The notes below the pieces were generated by a model. It made no database searches and was not told where the DNA came from. It saw only the letters and a list, made by a program, of their open reading frames with translations. Positions 26,610 to 39,400 of a stretch of 64,000 nucleotides of DNA are shown in pieces. Source of the DNA: Nageia nagi. Taxonomy: Eukaryota; Pinophyta. The DNA lies in the NCBI GenBank assembly GCA_050084985.1, contig JBITNC010000002.1:12710001-12774000 (forward strand), written 5' to 3'. The first letter of the stretch is position 1, and every line of letters starts with the position of its first letter. Both the position numbers and the translations under genes were made by a program.

Positions 26610-27330
26610 GGAGGAGGGTATGTAATTGTCCCAATATAAGCATAGTATTTATATTGTGATGGGCCAACAATATATGATTCATATTATGAAGATCATCTTG
26701 AACATAGGAAGTACTAGTAATATTAGTATATATAGGTGTAGTTGTAATCATTAGCTCATCATGAAATATCACTGTTGTTAATTTTTACTATCCTTGTGCA
26801 TATATGAAAATTTTCCCTAACCTTATAATCTTAATTGCTCAGTGTAGGTCTATCATTTCTATTTTAAATTATATTTGAAATTGTTATTTAGATGTTCATC
26901 ACAAATTACAACTATTATAATTAAAAAATATTATTTTTATGATTATGAATTATAAATGTGAATGATGGTGAATTACATTTATTGCTAAGTTATTTCATTT
27001 CTTTGACCAAAATATTTTAAATATATTCTTGTGAGGATTCATCAAGCTACATTGTAAACTTGAAAGTAAAAAAAAAAGAGCTGTTGCTTTAAAAATAAAA
27101 ATCTATTGCTATCAACATAGAAGATTAAAGTCGCTCACAGTCACCAGTCATCACATCACTTTTACGGGTTAGTTGACAACTTCCGTCCTTTAACGGGCCA
27201 AAATCACATAGTTGCAGGCTTGCTGCTGGATTTTCCTGTGGGTAGTGGAAACCTCATACTCTTGTGATGAAAAGTCTTTACATAATATATATGTCTCGTC
27301 CCAAAAAAATCAACATATTCGTAATAAAAT
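26610..27330. other. Possible LTR remnant and unassigned DNA
   Basis: TGTAATTGTCCCAATATAAG at about 26621 follows a purine run and a chromodomain relic, the expected place of a 3' LTR, but no second copy exists to confirm it. The rest, up to the duplicated segment, is unrecognised. Confidence 0.25.
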
Positions 27331-30118
27331 ACAATTGACCAGAAATGATGCGAGTCAGATTTGAACCCTGATTAATAATACTGAACTTAATTATGTCATT
27401 CTCAAACTATCCTTTCATGCCGCAAAATAAGTTGACATCTATTATGCCAGAGCATTATAATACTTGTTGCAATCATTACGTGAAAGAATGATATGTAGCT
27501 AATCGCTTGACCCTTCAATGGCATTCACTGAATTGTGATGGAATCATGCTTCTCTTCTATAAAGTAATTGTTTTTTTATTTAAGTACTTTTATAAATCAA
27601 TATGAAATTCAGGTGAAAAATCCTAATTTGAATTAGAATTATACATTTCATAGAATTTGATTTGAGTTATTTTTCTTCTATGCTCTTTTGGATTCGTAGA
27701 AAACCACTTTCAGTCCCTCATCACTGATCTGATATTAGATTCTTTTCAAAGAGGTAAAATTTAATCAATCACATATTACTTTCTCCTAAAAAAAGCTTAA
27801 ATATTTAAGCCAGCAATTCTTATGTAATAATTATGGTAAGCTTACCATCTATGCCAATTGCAATTTGGCTTGGCCAAAATCATACGGCTTATCCATGGCA
27901 TGCATTCCGGTAATTACGGACCCGGCATCGTTGAGAATATTGACCATGCTGAATGTGCAATAATATATCTTGAAGGCTAATGAAACAAAAACCCACCTCA
28001 CCTGGGTGGACACCACTTAAGGTCTTATCCAATGCCTGTGATTTCTATTTAAACTACGGAATCCAAAAAAAACTCTAAACAACTAAACGATGATGTTGTA
28101 CGATATGCATGTCGACCAATAAGAACCACAAAACTGTTTACGAGAGTAATATAATATAACCGATGAACAAACCCTTTTGCCCTCTCACACTCTGTGAATT
28201 CCATACATATGTTGGATTTCTAATAGCAATCAAATATGCAGCCTGTAATAACATTAATAATTAAGGATAGCAGAAAAACACACTGTAAAAAAAAGAGAAT
28301 TAAAATAATTTATTTCAATTTTAAAATGAATAGTTGATCTCAAATTTCACTGCAAAAGTTAACTGTTTTATGAATTGTACTAAGATAATTACAACACATA
28401 CTCTACCTGATGATCTTGTATTGTACTATTCTACATTCGAAATGATGTTTTGTCTAAGCTGTTTAATTTTGGATGTTGTGTTTTGAGTTCTGTAGTAGCA
28501 TTACGATGGGTTTAGGTTGTGCAATAATTATAATGGCCTACTTGAAAGATCTGAGAGATTATATTCATCCTTCATATCAATTATGGCCAACCCAAAGAAG
28601 CTAATTTGTGCATGATATCTTCCCATCTAATAACTAGACCTTCCTTTCAGCTTCCCGGGCTATTATTCTGAAAAGACTGCAGGCGAGTTTGGCCATTTTT
28701 TTATGCCTCCCAGACACATCTTTCAGTGTTATTGAGTATATAAAATTATCAATAGGAATATTGTTGTATTCTTTCGAGAAATTACACTTGTATTTATCAC
28801 AGATGTAAATTTAAGAATGTCGTACAGTTCTATAATGTTAAATAACAGTTATATATTAAAAAATATCACCAGATTTCAAAAATACTTTCTTAGAGAAGGA
28901 GAGGCAAGTAGGAAGAGAAAGAGAAATGAAATATAGTTACATATAATTAAGATATCGTTTATTGCATCATCAAAAAACCAAGATTATCTGTAAACTGAGT
29001 TCACTCCATCTCATACTGTTCAAGCAAACTAAATAAATGTTGTATTTCGTAAAGACGAAATAGTTATCCTCTATGTTTTAAAAACTTAAGGCAAACAAAT
29101 AATGAGCCATCCCTGAGCGGAAAGGCTATTTTGAGCGTTGCAAAGTGGAATTCCCTTACATGAGTAGTCCGTGAACATCCATTAAGAGAACTTGTAGATT
29201 TTTGCCCAAAAAAAAATCAAAAAACAAAAAACATCTGTCGTATAATGAAGGCAAAACATAACTGTCCCGTGGGTTGTACCCGTTGGAAGGGCGTTCTACA
29301 CCCGTACTGCGGGGCCCACATAGAAGTTGCAACTTCCCGGCATTAGAGTTCTGCCATTAATCTAGCTTTCTTCTTATAGATAATTTTGTGAGCCCACAAA
29401 AATGTAATGCATAAATTGTAGAAATTAAGGGACAGGTTAATATCATAGGCAGTAGAACTGTGGTTCCAAGAATTTCTCTCTGTTTTTGGTTGCATGGATT
29501 CTCCTTCATACAATGTTAGAATCCACAAATAAGTTAAAAAAGGGTACTTTTTATTGTTTCCAGGGGTACCTATATGGTAATGTAATGAAATTGAACCACA
29601 AGCGGGTGGTGAGATTAATAATCAAACTTTTTTGAGAACTATCTATTTTATCAATTCATAATTCATAAAATCACAAGGAGTAAGATGATGTTAAAATCCA
29701 TATATCAGCTAATTTAAAATTAAAATAATTGTAGAATCCATTGATAAGTTAAGATAGAGCCTGCAACCTTGGGTGTTCTTTACCCTCCTCAATATAAACA
29801 TGGCATAGACATTCTACTACTGAACCACAAAACGAATTGCAGCAAAATTTGTGTTGATAAGTGCATTGACCTCTAAATCAACTGCACTTGAATTCTCAAT
29901 GTATATTAACATCTAACAAGCATCTTCCTAAAGCTCTTGTGTTACTTTTATAAAGCAACTTCAACAAACAATAATAGATAAATAAAAGATATGAAAACAA
30001 TTATCCCACTGCTATGATAAAATGGAACTTGAAGGCGAATCAAGAATCTTAACCTATACAATTCCCTCTTAGTGCCAGCATTACTATCACCAAAACCAAA
30101 CGAGAAGAAAGAGAGTAC

Positions 30119-30204
30119 CTCCTATGGCCTGACTCCCATCCAACTCTAAAACAGTTAGCCAGGCGGTGCTCTCTCTCTTCTCCTTCGGACCACGGCGATT
30201 CCAT
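30119..30204 (-). CDS. Putative first coding exon of an unidentified gene
   Basis: ATG at 30204-30202 opens MESPWSEGEEREHRL, then ANCFRVGWESGHRR, and reaches AGGAG|GTACTC, a plausible splice donor (GT at plus 30118-30117). That gives 86 coding bases. The start sits about 75 bases downstream of a TATA box at 30279-30286, with a G after the ATG. If unspliced, the frame would end at 30049 after 25 more residues, and a further in-frame ATG exists at 30246. The exon is acidic and charged with no domain I recognise. In copy 1 the ATG and about 30 bases of exon are missing, so only copy 2 could be functional. No downstream exon is identified, so this may also be a pseudogene. Confidence 0.3.
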
Positions 30205-30278
30205 CAAAACATATCTGAAATAATGCAACGCACTAAGTCCTTGCATTCCCCTTGGTGTAATGCAGCAGAAATCTCTCC

Positions 30279-30299
30279 TATATATAGCCCACTAGTCAA
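30279..30299 (-). promoter_or_regulatory. TATA box with upstream TTGAC element (copy 2)
   Basis: Minus-strand TTGACT (30294-30299) precedes GGGCTATATATAGG (TATA run 30279-30286). The block is conserved with 8278-8298 although surrounding bases differ, which suggests a real promoter in the ancestor. The predicted start site is near 30250, giving a short leader to the ATG at 30204. TTGACT is a W-box core, consistent with but not proof of WRKY control. Confidence 0.45.
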
Positions 30300-30949
30300 C
30301 TGTCCCTCAGGCATTCAAACGATGAAAATTCAGATAAGTTAACGGCAGACCGTTTAACGGAATGTACGTGAAGAGTGATGATTGAAAAGGCCACGAACTG
30401 GAAGCCCAAGTGGATCCATACCGACTAAATAGTGATAAAGGCCTAGGGTACTGTCTACTCCATTTGTGCATTCTTGTCAAAGCCATCATTATGAACTCAT
30501 TGAATCTAACCACACTTTGAACTTTATTGTTTTTTATCTAATTCACTTGTATTCCACCAAGAGCTTATCTAGCACTAGTTGATGCAAGTAAAACTGCTTT
30601 AGTCTAAGTTAGAACCGTTTCAACAATTTGAAGCTAAAATGGTTTCCAATATGGAAATTGAAAAATAATTTTAAAAAATTTAATAGAAGAAAGAATTTAA
30701 TATATATTACGTCAAGTATACTATTTTACAGTAGGTAAATTACGACGGTTTTGAGGACATTTTTAAACCATCCTAAAAGATTTAATAGACAGTGGTTTTC
30801 TACAGCTGATTAAAATTGTTACATTTTTTTTTTAGGTTAAACCATCTTAAAATCACCAAATATTTGTCGAACCATGCAGGTTATTTTGAAAATAGAAATA
30901 TAAATAAAAATATATTTTAATGTCCTTGAGTGACCAAAAATAGTTCAAT

Positions 30950-33900
30950 GGGACTCAGGATTGACAAAAGCAAACAAAACAATAAAATTACATTATCAAG
31001 AGTGTCTCGAGTTAGAAGAGGGATCACTTGTAGAGAAAAAAAAACTAATGATACATAGTTGTCACTCAAGCTATGATTGGGTGGTGCCTATCTAAGATGT
31101 GAGACAGTGTCATGTCGACCTAAGACTATGAGTATATTGAAGAGTATTATCGGAAGGCCATTTTCCAATAGTGGGGTTTGAAATAGGCTAGAAAAATGAG
31201 TTAATCAATCTTGTGGAATGAGGGGTCTATGTGGGTCGCTCTAAATACACTCACCTGAAGAGGGTAATCTCTTGCAAGAATAGTGCTAGGCATCTCTAGT
31301 TAGGAAAATGAAAAAATGCGGACAAGGAGCCTTTGGACTCCCCATACAAGCAATAATACCATTTTCGAATCTTGTAGTAGATAGAAAATCTGAAGATCAA
31401 TTGCTCTTTATTCTCCACCTCTCATAGAGAGCAGAGTCAACAAGTCCTCTCTAGCTGAGGAATGTGGTGGTCCATATTGATACAAAGTTGATATGAAAGA
31501 TCTTGTAGTTGACCAAGGGGAATCCTCATGCTGGGAGACCATTGGTGTTAGAGGTAGGTGGGCATAAAAATAGTGCCATTAATGATTTGCAAGAAATGCT
31601 CTACATAAAAAGCTAGTTTAGGGTTGAGAGGTTATGGATGGGAGACCCCAAGTAATCTTAATGTAGTGATGATAAATCTCCTCTCTAATGGATCTATGAA
31701 GCTCTTCTTTTGAATATCAAAGATGATAAGGTTTAGTTAATGAAATGTTAAAATATGGAAGTTAATCATCAAATATACCCACAGACTATAGAAGTGAACT
31801 AGATTCAAAGTACCCACAACACCTATGCCTAGTGAGGCCTAACTATGAAAGCCTCTTTGAAAAATATAAAGTCAAAAATGGATATATCTCATGGTTCTTG
31901 ACTGAGTTAACAAACTATTAGAGTCTATGTAGAAAGGATGTGAGACTAAATATGCTCTCAAGATAGAGTGGTTGTATGGTGAACTCACTTTGTACAATGC
32001 ATTGTGGTATAATTTACTTACAAATAATCATCTATTGAAGCATGATGATCTAAATCCTCTTGATAGGTGATAGCTTAATAGGTCCAAAACTAGGGCCCCA
32101 AACCAGCTATATCCTAAAAAATGAATCTAGAAGCACTAATGTTCTAAAATGGAAAATGAAGCATATCTCTTGTAAATACTTGATTGTGAGGTTAGTTTCA
32201 AGCTAAAAGATGCTCCAAAAAATTGAACACTTAAGTAGCTGTAAGCAATATAGACTTAATTGTATCACCTTTAGAGAAAAAATGGTATCTAAAGAGAATG
32301 GCTCTAGAGGTGTTAAAGGTCATGTCTTTGGTTTACTAAAATTAACTATGAGATGTTTTTGATCATAGAAACTAGAAAGTGCATCCAATTATCTTGGAAG
32401 ACCTTTAGGGGAGTGTGATAAGAGAATCACATCATATGTAAATAGAAGTATAACATTTTAGATCTGATGAAAAAAATAACTATCTTTAATTTGATTGTGT
32501 AGTCAAAGAAATTCCTCAAGGTCATCAATATACATGCCAAAGAGAGTGGGTGAAAGGGGACACATTTTCATAACTCAAATAGTGCTAATGATTATGTCTA
32601 ATAAACCATTCATAATTTGGCAATTGATTGACAATTGTCTCATAAAGCATTATGATGGCAATAACAATTATGTTAGAGATACCAATAGTACTTAACTTTT
32701 GAAAAAGTAAATATCATGGAAAAGTATCTAAGGCTTTCCTAAAATGAACAAAGGAACAAAACACCTTGGAGGATATCTGATAAGCCTCCTCAATGATATC
32801 TTGAAGGGTGAAGATATGATCTATAGTTTGGTAGTCCCTCCTCAATCCAACTTGCCCTTTTGCCCTAAGGCCATTCTCCTCAAAATAATTTGATAGCATC
32901 ATGTCTAGAGCTGTGGCATAAAGTTTAGCAAATGTGTGCCCAATAATGATGGTTTTGTAATTGTTAGGATCAGAAAATATCTTGATTTATAGATTAGATG
33001 AATGATGTGTTATGACCATGAGAGAGGAAATCCTAAACACATAACCTCATTAAATAAAATAGAAATTGGAGAGGCAAATGAGTCACCACCATATTTTAAA
33101 AACTTAGCCTATAAGCCTTTGTAATCTGCTACTTTACTAGTACAAAGTATTCAAATGGATGTGAAAATAACTTATGGATAAAAATGATGACAAGATACGA
33201 GCTAATAAGATGTGTGGAGCATGTTGAACATGAATATCATAGAGTGAACTAGCATATGATACCCAAGACTAGGGGTTGATGTCAAATGGAGGTGATTTCC
33301 TTGGGAGGAGGGTACACCAAAAGGCTTTAGGAGAGTGATAAAGGGAGTCAATAAGAGCATGTTGAGTAGTGGTAAGAAAATGATATTTTTTTGATAAAGA
33401 AGACAATGATAAACTCTTTTAATTGACAACACAAAGGAGATATCATGGGAGAGAGAAAAGTGAAGTCTCTTATGCATGGATTTAAATTCTGCATCATACT
33501 AATGATTCCTAGGGCAAGAGTTAGGATAGTAGGGTAAACATGAATGGTACATTTTATGGAAAAAAGTATTGAGGGATGCCTCCTAAAGCATACTAGATAA
33601 AAGCTCATATGTGGTAGTGACACTTGAAAACATAGAGAGTAGTTCAACATTGTTAGCTAGAAATGATGAGAGGTAAGTGGCATACTAGTTTACATACTCA
33701 TAGCTAAAAAGGATAGTGGGATGATGGATTCTAGAATGCCTCAAAGAAGGGACCGAGTTAGGGAATAGAGGTGTTTATGGGAGATTTACTAAGAGAAAAA
33801 TGGATAGAGTTGCATGGTCTGCAAGGGGAAGGTGATGGGAGATAATAAGATTTTGAATGCAATGAATATAATGTAAGCTAGTTAATACAAGTTCCACCAT

Positions 33901-34081
33901 ACTTGCTCCTCCACTATGAGAAAATATATGATTCTACTAGAGGAAGGAAAGCATGAAATTCCATTAAAAATAAATAGTCCATGTGACTCACCAAGTTGAA
34001 GAAGATATCAACCATATGTTGTAATAGGAGCATTCCTATCTATTGAAGTTCTCTATATGCCAAAGTCATATAGGTCCTTAT
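30950..34081 (-). pseudogene. LINE (non-LTR retrotransposon) relic, main part
   Basis: Reading the minus strand from 34081 leftward: the endonuclease C-terminal part (HHLPLADHATLSIFL near 33820, then YATYLSSFLANNVELLSMFS near 33670) and the linker KSMHKRLHFSLSH. RT motifs follow: FAKLYATALD and GLRAKGQVGLRRDYQTIDHI at about 32940-32810, then VHFRKALDTFP. The YADD box is degraded to FTYDVILLSHSP near 32430. TKDMTFNTS near 32320 matches the SKTKVMVFN block. Downstream pieces such as LYLESIFSLTSFLHRL (31950) and RAIDLQIFYLLQDSK (31390) continue the C-terminal region. Frameshifts and stops are many. The relic is interrupted at 34081 by the SIRE-like copia element and resumes at 43696. Confidence 0.8.
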
Positions 34082-34313
34082 TGTTGTTCTTCGAGTGACA
34101 CTGAGAGGGGGGGGGTGAATCAGTGTATATAAAAATTATCACTATCCAATCTTCTTTAATAATGACAAATTAAAAGCTAGAGAAAATGAGCAAGCACACC
34201 AGTACATCACACAACACCAGATGTAACGAGGTTCACCAGTTTGGCTACATCCCCGAAAATGACTGCTTGGACACCAATCCAAATCCAGCCATTAAAGAAA
34301 GCTTACAGATTCA

Positions 34314-34527
34314 CAGCACCAACTGTGAAGGGTAGCACCAACTACCACTTTGAGAATAGCAGCACCTACTGCTTGGAGCACCAACTCCAGCTCTCAAATC
34401 CACTCCAGCTCTCAAATCCACAGCACCAACTGTGAAGGGTAGCACCAACTACCACTTTAGAATTAGCAGCACCAACTGCTTGGAGCACCAACTCCAGCTA
34501 TCAAGCACCAACTTGATAGAACATTCA
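34314..34527. repeat. Tandem duplication (107 bp) in SIRE-like LTR
   Basis: Two copies of a 107-bp unit starting CAGCACCAACTGTGAAGGG, at 34314 and 34421. Each holds AGCACCAACT-type words several times. The other LTR has the same structure at 41797-42010. Confidence 0.85.
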
Positions 34528-35357
34528 AATGGAGAAAAGATTCTGTTCTAGAAGACCCTCAATGGTCTAGCTCTAATGCTCACTTCATACACTTCGGATA
34601 TTTCACTTTACACACAGCACTTGCTTTCACTCACTTCTCTGCTCACCACATTCGTGCGATTACCTGCATTTTCATGCTTTACTTTTCGCACTTCTTTTCA
34701 CACACTCTGCACACACTTCGCACACACTTCACTCCCTTCTCTTCTCATCACATACTCCACACACACTTTGCCTCAATTCACCCTTTTCATCCCACACTTT
34801 TTACACCTAGAAACCAACTCTTATATCTGCATGTCCCACTACTTGCTTCACTTATTCCTTTAGCTGTAAACTCTCAGCTACTACACTCTCCTCGAGCTGT
34901 GTACTCATTACTCCCTGTCTCCTCGAGCTGTGCAATCATAACTTGCATTGTCCTCCAGCTGTGCAATCACAGCTACTTCTCTCCTCGAGTTGTGCACTCA
35001 TTACTTCTTGCCATGTCCACACTGTTCACACTGCAGCTCTCTGCTCCTTTTCTTACATCCGTTTTTCACATTATTCCTGTACTTAACCGTTACGCATCAA
35101 TAACACTCCAGGAAACTGTTCCTACCATTATACGTTATCAACAGAATCCTTGTTTGTAACTGACGAACACTTTCATTTCTCAAACAGAGTTGTTTAGACA
35201 GGTATACTTCTTTCTCCATGGATTTCAGCTAATTCCGGACTCTTTTATTCTTCATTATGGTATTTCTTACGATTCCGGACTCTTCTCCTCTTCATAATGG
35301 TATTTCTGATTATTCCGGACTCTTTCCTAGCTTACCGGATGTTTTCTGTATACATCG

Positions 35358-35830
35358 TGATGTCATCATCCTCCGGACTCCGGAAATAGAGTATAACGCT
35401 TTTCGCATGACGTCATCATTTCTGGACTTTTATCTTCAGACGTGTATCTCCGGATTTTTATCTTCGGACGTTTATCTCCGGATCTTGACCTCCGGACTTT
35501 TGTCTCCGGACCTTTATCTCCGGACCTTTATCTCCGGACCTTTGAACACTTGCACCATGATGTCATCACTTCCGGACTCCGGAAACAGAGTATAACTCTT
35601 TCCTTATGATGTCATCATTTCCGGACTTTTATCTTCAGACGTGTATCTCCGGATTTTTATCTCCGGACGTTTATCTCCGGATCTTGACCTCCGGACTTTT
35701 GTCTCCGGACCTTTATCTCCGGACCTTTATCTCCGGACCTTTGAACACTTGCACCATGATGTCATCACTTCCGGACTCCGGAAACAGAGTATAACTCTTT
35801 CCTTATGATGTCATCATTTCCGGACTTTTA
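35358..35830. repeat. Tandem 199-200 bp repeats with TCCGGA words in SIRE-like LTR
   Basis: Two full units and part of a third, built from short words such as ATCTCCGGAC and CTTTATCTCCGGA. The period, measured from the TATCTTCAGAC landmark at 35431 and 35630, is 199 bases; the first junction is one base longer. TGATGTCATCA, close to a bZIP-type TGACGTCA site, recurs at each unit start. Being in the LTR, these may bear on element transcription. The other LTR has the same block at 42841-43313. Confidence 0.85.
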
Positions 35831-36212
35831 CCTCCGGACTCTTTTATCACTCTTTGCTGACCTCATTTCTTCCGGACGCCGGTTGTATTCACAAATGTGA
35901 GCATCGTTCTCCTGGTGACGTCATCTTTTGCTTCCGGAATGTTTTACTCTCTTGGCTCCGGCTCTTTGATCGCTCCTTGCTGACCTCATCACTTCTGGAC
36001 TCCGGTTTTGAGTGAAAGCTCGAAATCGCTGACGTCATTTCTTCCGGAACTCGGTCAACCAATCACACTTCTCTTTCGGAACACAGTTAGACCTCCGGAA
36101 CCCGATCAAACAGTCTCGCTTCACTTCCGGAACTTAGTTAATCCTCCGGAACCCGATCAATATCTTGTTGACAACAATTACAATCACACTTCTCAATCAC
36201 ACATACTCAACA

Positions 36213-36225
36213 ATCTCCCCCTTTG
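36213..36225 (-). other. Polypurine tract of SIRE-like element
   Basis: Minus-strand AAAGGGGGAGAT directly abuts the 3' LTR, the place where plus-strand DNA synthesis is primed. Three further CTCCCCC tracts (plus strand 36282, 36320, 36394) lie in the 200-base untranslated region between pol and this tract. Confidence 0.85.
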
Positions 36226-36424
36226 GAATTGTTGGCAACACCATTAACACCACTTGATCAGATACCAAATTCAGGACACTTCTCCCCCTTTGTCAACAAT
36301 AACAAAGGGCATTTACAGACTCCCCCTGAGTCCATACACGACATTCTCAGGAAACTAGGAGTAGACACAGAATATAGGAAAGAAAAATAAGTACTCCCCC
36401 TGAGAAGGCAACGTTCAGAGCTAG

Positions 36425-39400
36425 CTAATGCTTGGGCAAGATAACAACTCCTAGCTTGGTTCGAAGATATTCGAAGACGTCCTTGGACAAAGGCTTCGTA
36501 AAAATGTCGGCTACTTGCTCTGTAGTTGGGACAAAATCTAACTGTACTTCTCCTTGCGCCACTTTTTCTTTGAGAAAGTGATATCTGATTGCAATATGCT
36601 TTGTGCGTGAGTGCATAACGGGATTTTTGGAAATATTGATTGCACTTTTGATATCACACTGAATTGTTATGGGCTCATTAATCTGTATACCAAAATCGTT
36701 GAGCATCTGCTTCATCCATAGAAGCTGTGTGCAGCAAGAAGTAGCTGCTATATACTCTGCTTCTGCTGTAGATAGGGATACAGAGTCTTGCTTTTTACTG
36801 TGCCAGCTGACAAGATTATTACCCAAATAAAATGCTCCTCCGCTGGTGCTCTTCCTATCATCCACGCATCCTGCCCAGTCTGCATCTGAAAAAGCAGTAA
36901 GTGTAAAGTTCTTTCCTCTGGGATACCATAAGCCATATTCTACTGTTCCTTTGAGGTATCTGAAAATTCTCTTTACTGCAGTAACATGGGTCTCTTTGGG
37001 ATTTTCTTGAAATCGAGCAACCATACATACAGCTTGAAGAATGTCTGGTCTAGTAGCTGTCAAATATAACAAACTTCCTATCATAGACCTGTACTGTGTT
37101 TGATCTACTGTTGGTGCTTTGTCATTCTTGCTTAATTTGCAGCCTGTTGTCATAGGAGTGCTCACAGGCTTACAGTCTTCCATAGTGAACTTCTTCAGCA
37201 TCTCCTTAACATATTTGGTTTGAGAAATGAACATGCCATTCTTCAACTGATTGATTTGCAGGCCAAGAAAGAATGCAAGCTCACCTATCATGGACATTTC
37301 AAATTCTGTTTGCATGTTGTCAGCAAGATTTTTACACAGCTCATTCTTGCTTCCTCCAAAAATTATATCATCCACATAGACAACAACTATTAGCTGATTT
37401 CCTTTATCTGATTTAATGTATAAATTGCTGTCTACCCTTCCTTTTCTAAAGCCCTGCTGCTGAAGGTATGCATCAAGTCTGGAGTACCATGCTCGGGGTG
37501 CCTGTTTCAAACCATACAGAGCCTTCTTTAGCTTGCATACCAGATTAGGATTCTCTCCCAATTGGAAACCATCTGGCTGTTCAACATAGACTTCTTCTTC
37601 AATTTTGCCATTTAGAAAGGCTGATTTTACATCCATTTGATACACTGTAAAGTTTTTATACACTGCAAAGGCTAAAAACATGCGAATGGCTTCTAATCTG
37701 GCCACTGGTGCAAAGGTTTCTTCAAAATCAATCCCTTCAACTTGAGCATATCCCTTGCAAACAAGTCTAGCTTTATTTCGAACCACTTTCCCTTCTTCAT
37801 TTATCTTATTACGAAAGACCCACTTTGTGCCAATCACATTCTTGTTGGCTGGTCTGGGAACGAGTTCCCATGTTTCATTCTTTTCAATCTGAGTGAGTTC
37901 TTCCTCCATTGCTCTCATCCAGCTTTCATCTTGGCTGGCTTCTGAGACATTCTTGGGCTCTATGCTGGACAGGAGAGAGTAGGTGTGTGAGACCCCTCTG
38001 CGAGTTTGAATGCCTGTCTGAAACTCACCGATAATTTGTTCTTGTGGATGATCCTTGTGCCATCTCTTTGGTGGAGTTTTTGAATGTTCATCTTCTTCCG
38101 CCTCATTCTCTGAATCATTATCTGGGTTACTTGGCGGATTTGAGTCTTCTGGTTTCTTTCCTTGTAATTGCTGTACGGCAGGCTTAGATTTGTTTTTCTT
38201 CTGCTTATCTTCTTCAATTGGATCTTGATAATCAGGAAGATTTTCATCATCATTTCTCTTAGGAAGATTTCTTTGCTCATCAACACGAACATCAGCACTA
38301 TCAACAATTGTTTTTGTCCTTTTATTGTAGCACCTGTACGCTTTGCTCTTCGAAGAATAGCCAAGAAAGATACCTTCGTCTGATCTGTCCTCAAACTTTC
38401 CTAAGTTTTCTTCTGTTCTTTTGATGTAGCATTTACTGCCAAAGATCCTGAAATGCTTTACTGTAGCTCTTCTTCCAAACCATAATTCATATGGTGTTCT
38501 GTCCTCATGTGGTCGCATCATACATCTATTTTGAATATGTACTGCAGTATGCACTGCTTCTTTCCAAAACTTATCAGCGACCTTGCTTTCTATCAACATG
38601 GTTCGAGCCATTTCTTGTACAGTTCTATTTTTCCTTTCAACTACTCCATTTTGTTGTGGAGTTCTGGCTGCAGAGAATTGCCTTTTTATTCCATGTCGTA
38701 TGCAAAACTCATTAAACTCATCAGAGGTGAACTCACCTCCCCTGTCTGAGCGAAGACACTTAATTTTCCTTTCCATTTGATTTTCTACTTGGTTTTTAAA
38801 TGCTTTGAACATTTCAAAAGCTTCAGATTTATGTTTCAAGAATTGCACCCAAGTCATTCTTGAATAATCATCAATGAATAGAATAAAATACTTATCTCCA
38901 TTGAAGCTTTGTGTTCTCATTGGTCCACATAAGTCAGTGTGAACAATCTCCAATGGTTTTCTTGTGTGATACTCTTTTACTTTGAACTTTGTCCGTGTTT
39001 GTTTTCCCTTTTGGCATGAATCACAGATATCATTTACTGGTGTGCTAATACGGGGCATATCTCTTACCGCTCTTTTGGAGCAAATATTCATCAAGTTTTT
39101 AAAACAGATGTGTCCCAATCTCTTATGCCATAACCAATCATCACTCTCTTTGCCTAATAGACATGATCCTTCAGATACATCTGATAAGGTGTATAGATTC
39201 CCGCTGGTTCTTGTACCGACTGCTATCAGTCTACCACTGTTTGCCCTTCGGATCTCACAACCATGGCTTTTGAAAATAACATCATGTCCTTTATCGCATA
39301 TTTGACTGACGCTTAACAAGTTGTGCCTCAGTCCCACAACAAACAGTACTTCTTCAGATCTGATGTTGCCGTCATTTATTTTGACAGACCCTTTGCCAAT

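Larger units (their letters stand above)
27330..30830. repeat. Segmental duplication, copy 2 (partner 5.5-8.7 kb)
   Basis: Colinear with 5470-8740 in the same orientation, about 21.9 kb apart at the left ends. Copy 2 contains an insertion near 30430-30497 and lacks the copy-1 stretch 7780-7860. At its right end the homology fades after about 30830. It carries a minus-strand promoter block and a possible first exon near 30.1-30.3 kb; everything to the left of 30118 would then be intron. No second exon could be identified in 27.3-30.1 kb. Confidence 0.75.
34082..36212 (-). repeat. 3' LTR of SIRE-like element
   Basis: 2131 bp. In element sense it starts TGTTGAGTATGTG and ends ...AACA. Near the element-sense end it holds ATTTTTATATACAC and a C-run (plus GAGAGGGGGGGGG at 34104). 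Inside are two tandem-repeat blocks (34314-34527 and 35358-35830). The small frames within it are not genes. Confidence 0.97.

Noticed and set aside
27340-27380. tRNA-like GGTTCAAATC box on the minus strand, possibly a tRNA-derived SINE
   Set aside because: No convincing A box, cloverleaf or poly-A end; the related copy near 5490 has a changed box.
27890-27970. Minus frame reading VNILNDAGSVITGMHAMDKP
   Set aside because: The aligned part of copy 1 near 6010 does not keep the frame or the residues, so coding is not supported.
29280-29400. Possible exon in the GC-richer part of duplication copy 2
   Set aside because: The copies differ there in a way that does not preserve a frame, and no splice signals fit.
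34241-36247. Several plus-strand frames of 62-161 codons in the left LTR, repeated in the right LTR
   Set aside because: They are identical in both LTRs, run antisense to the element and arise from the low-complexity and tandem-repeat blocks; no domain is recognisable.
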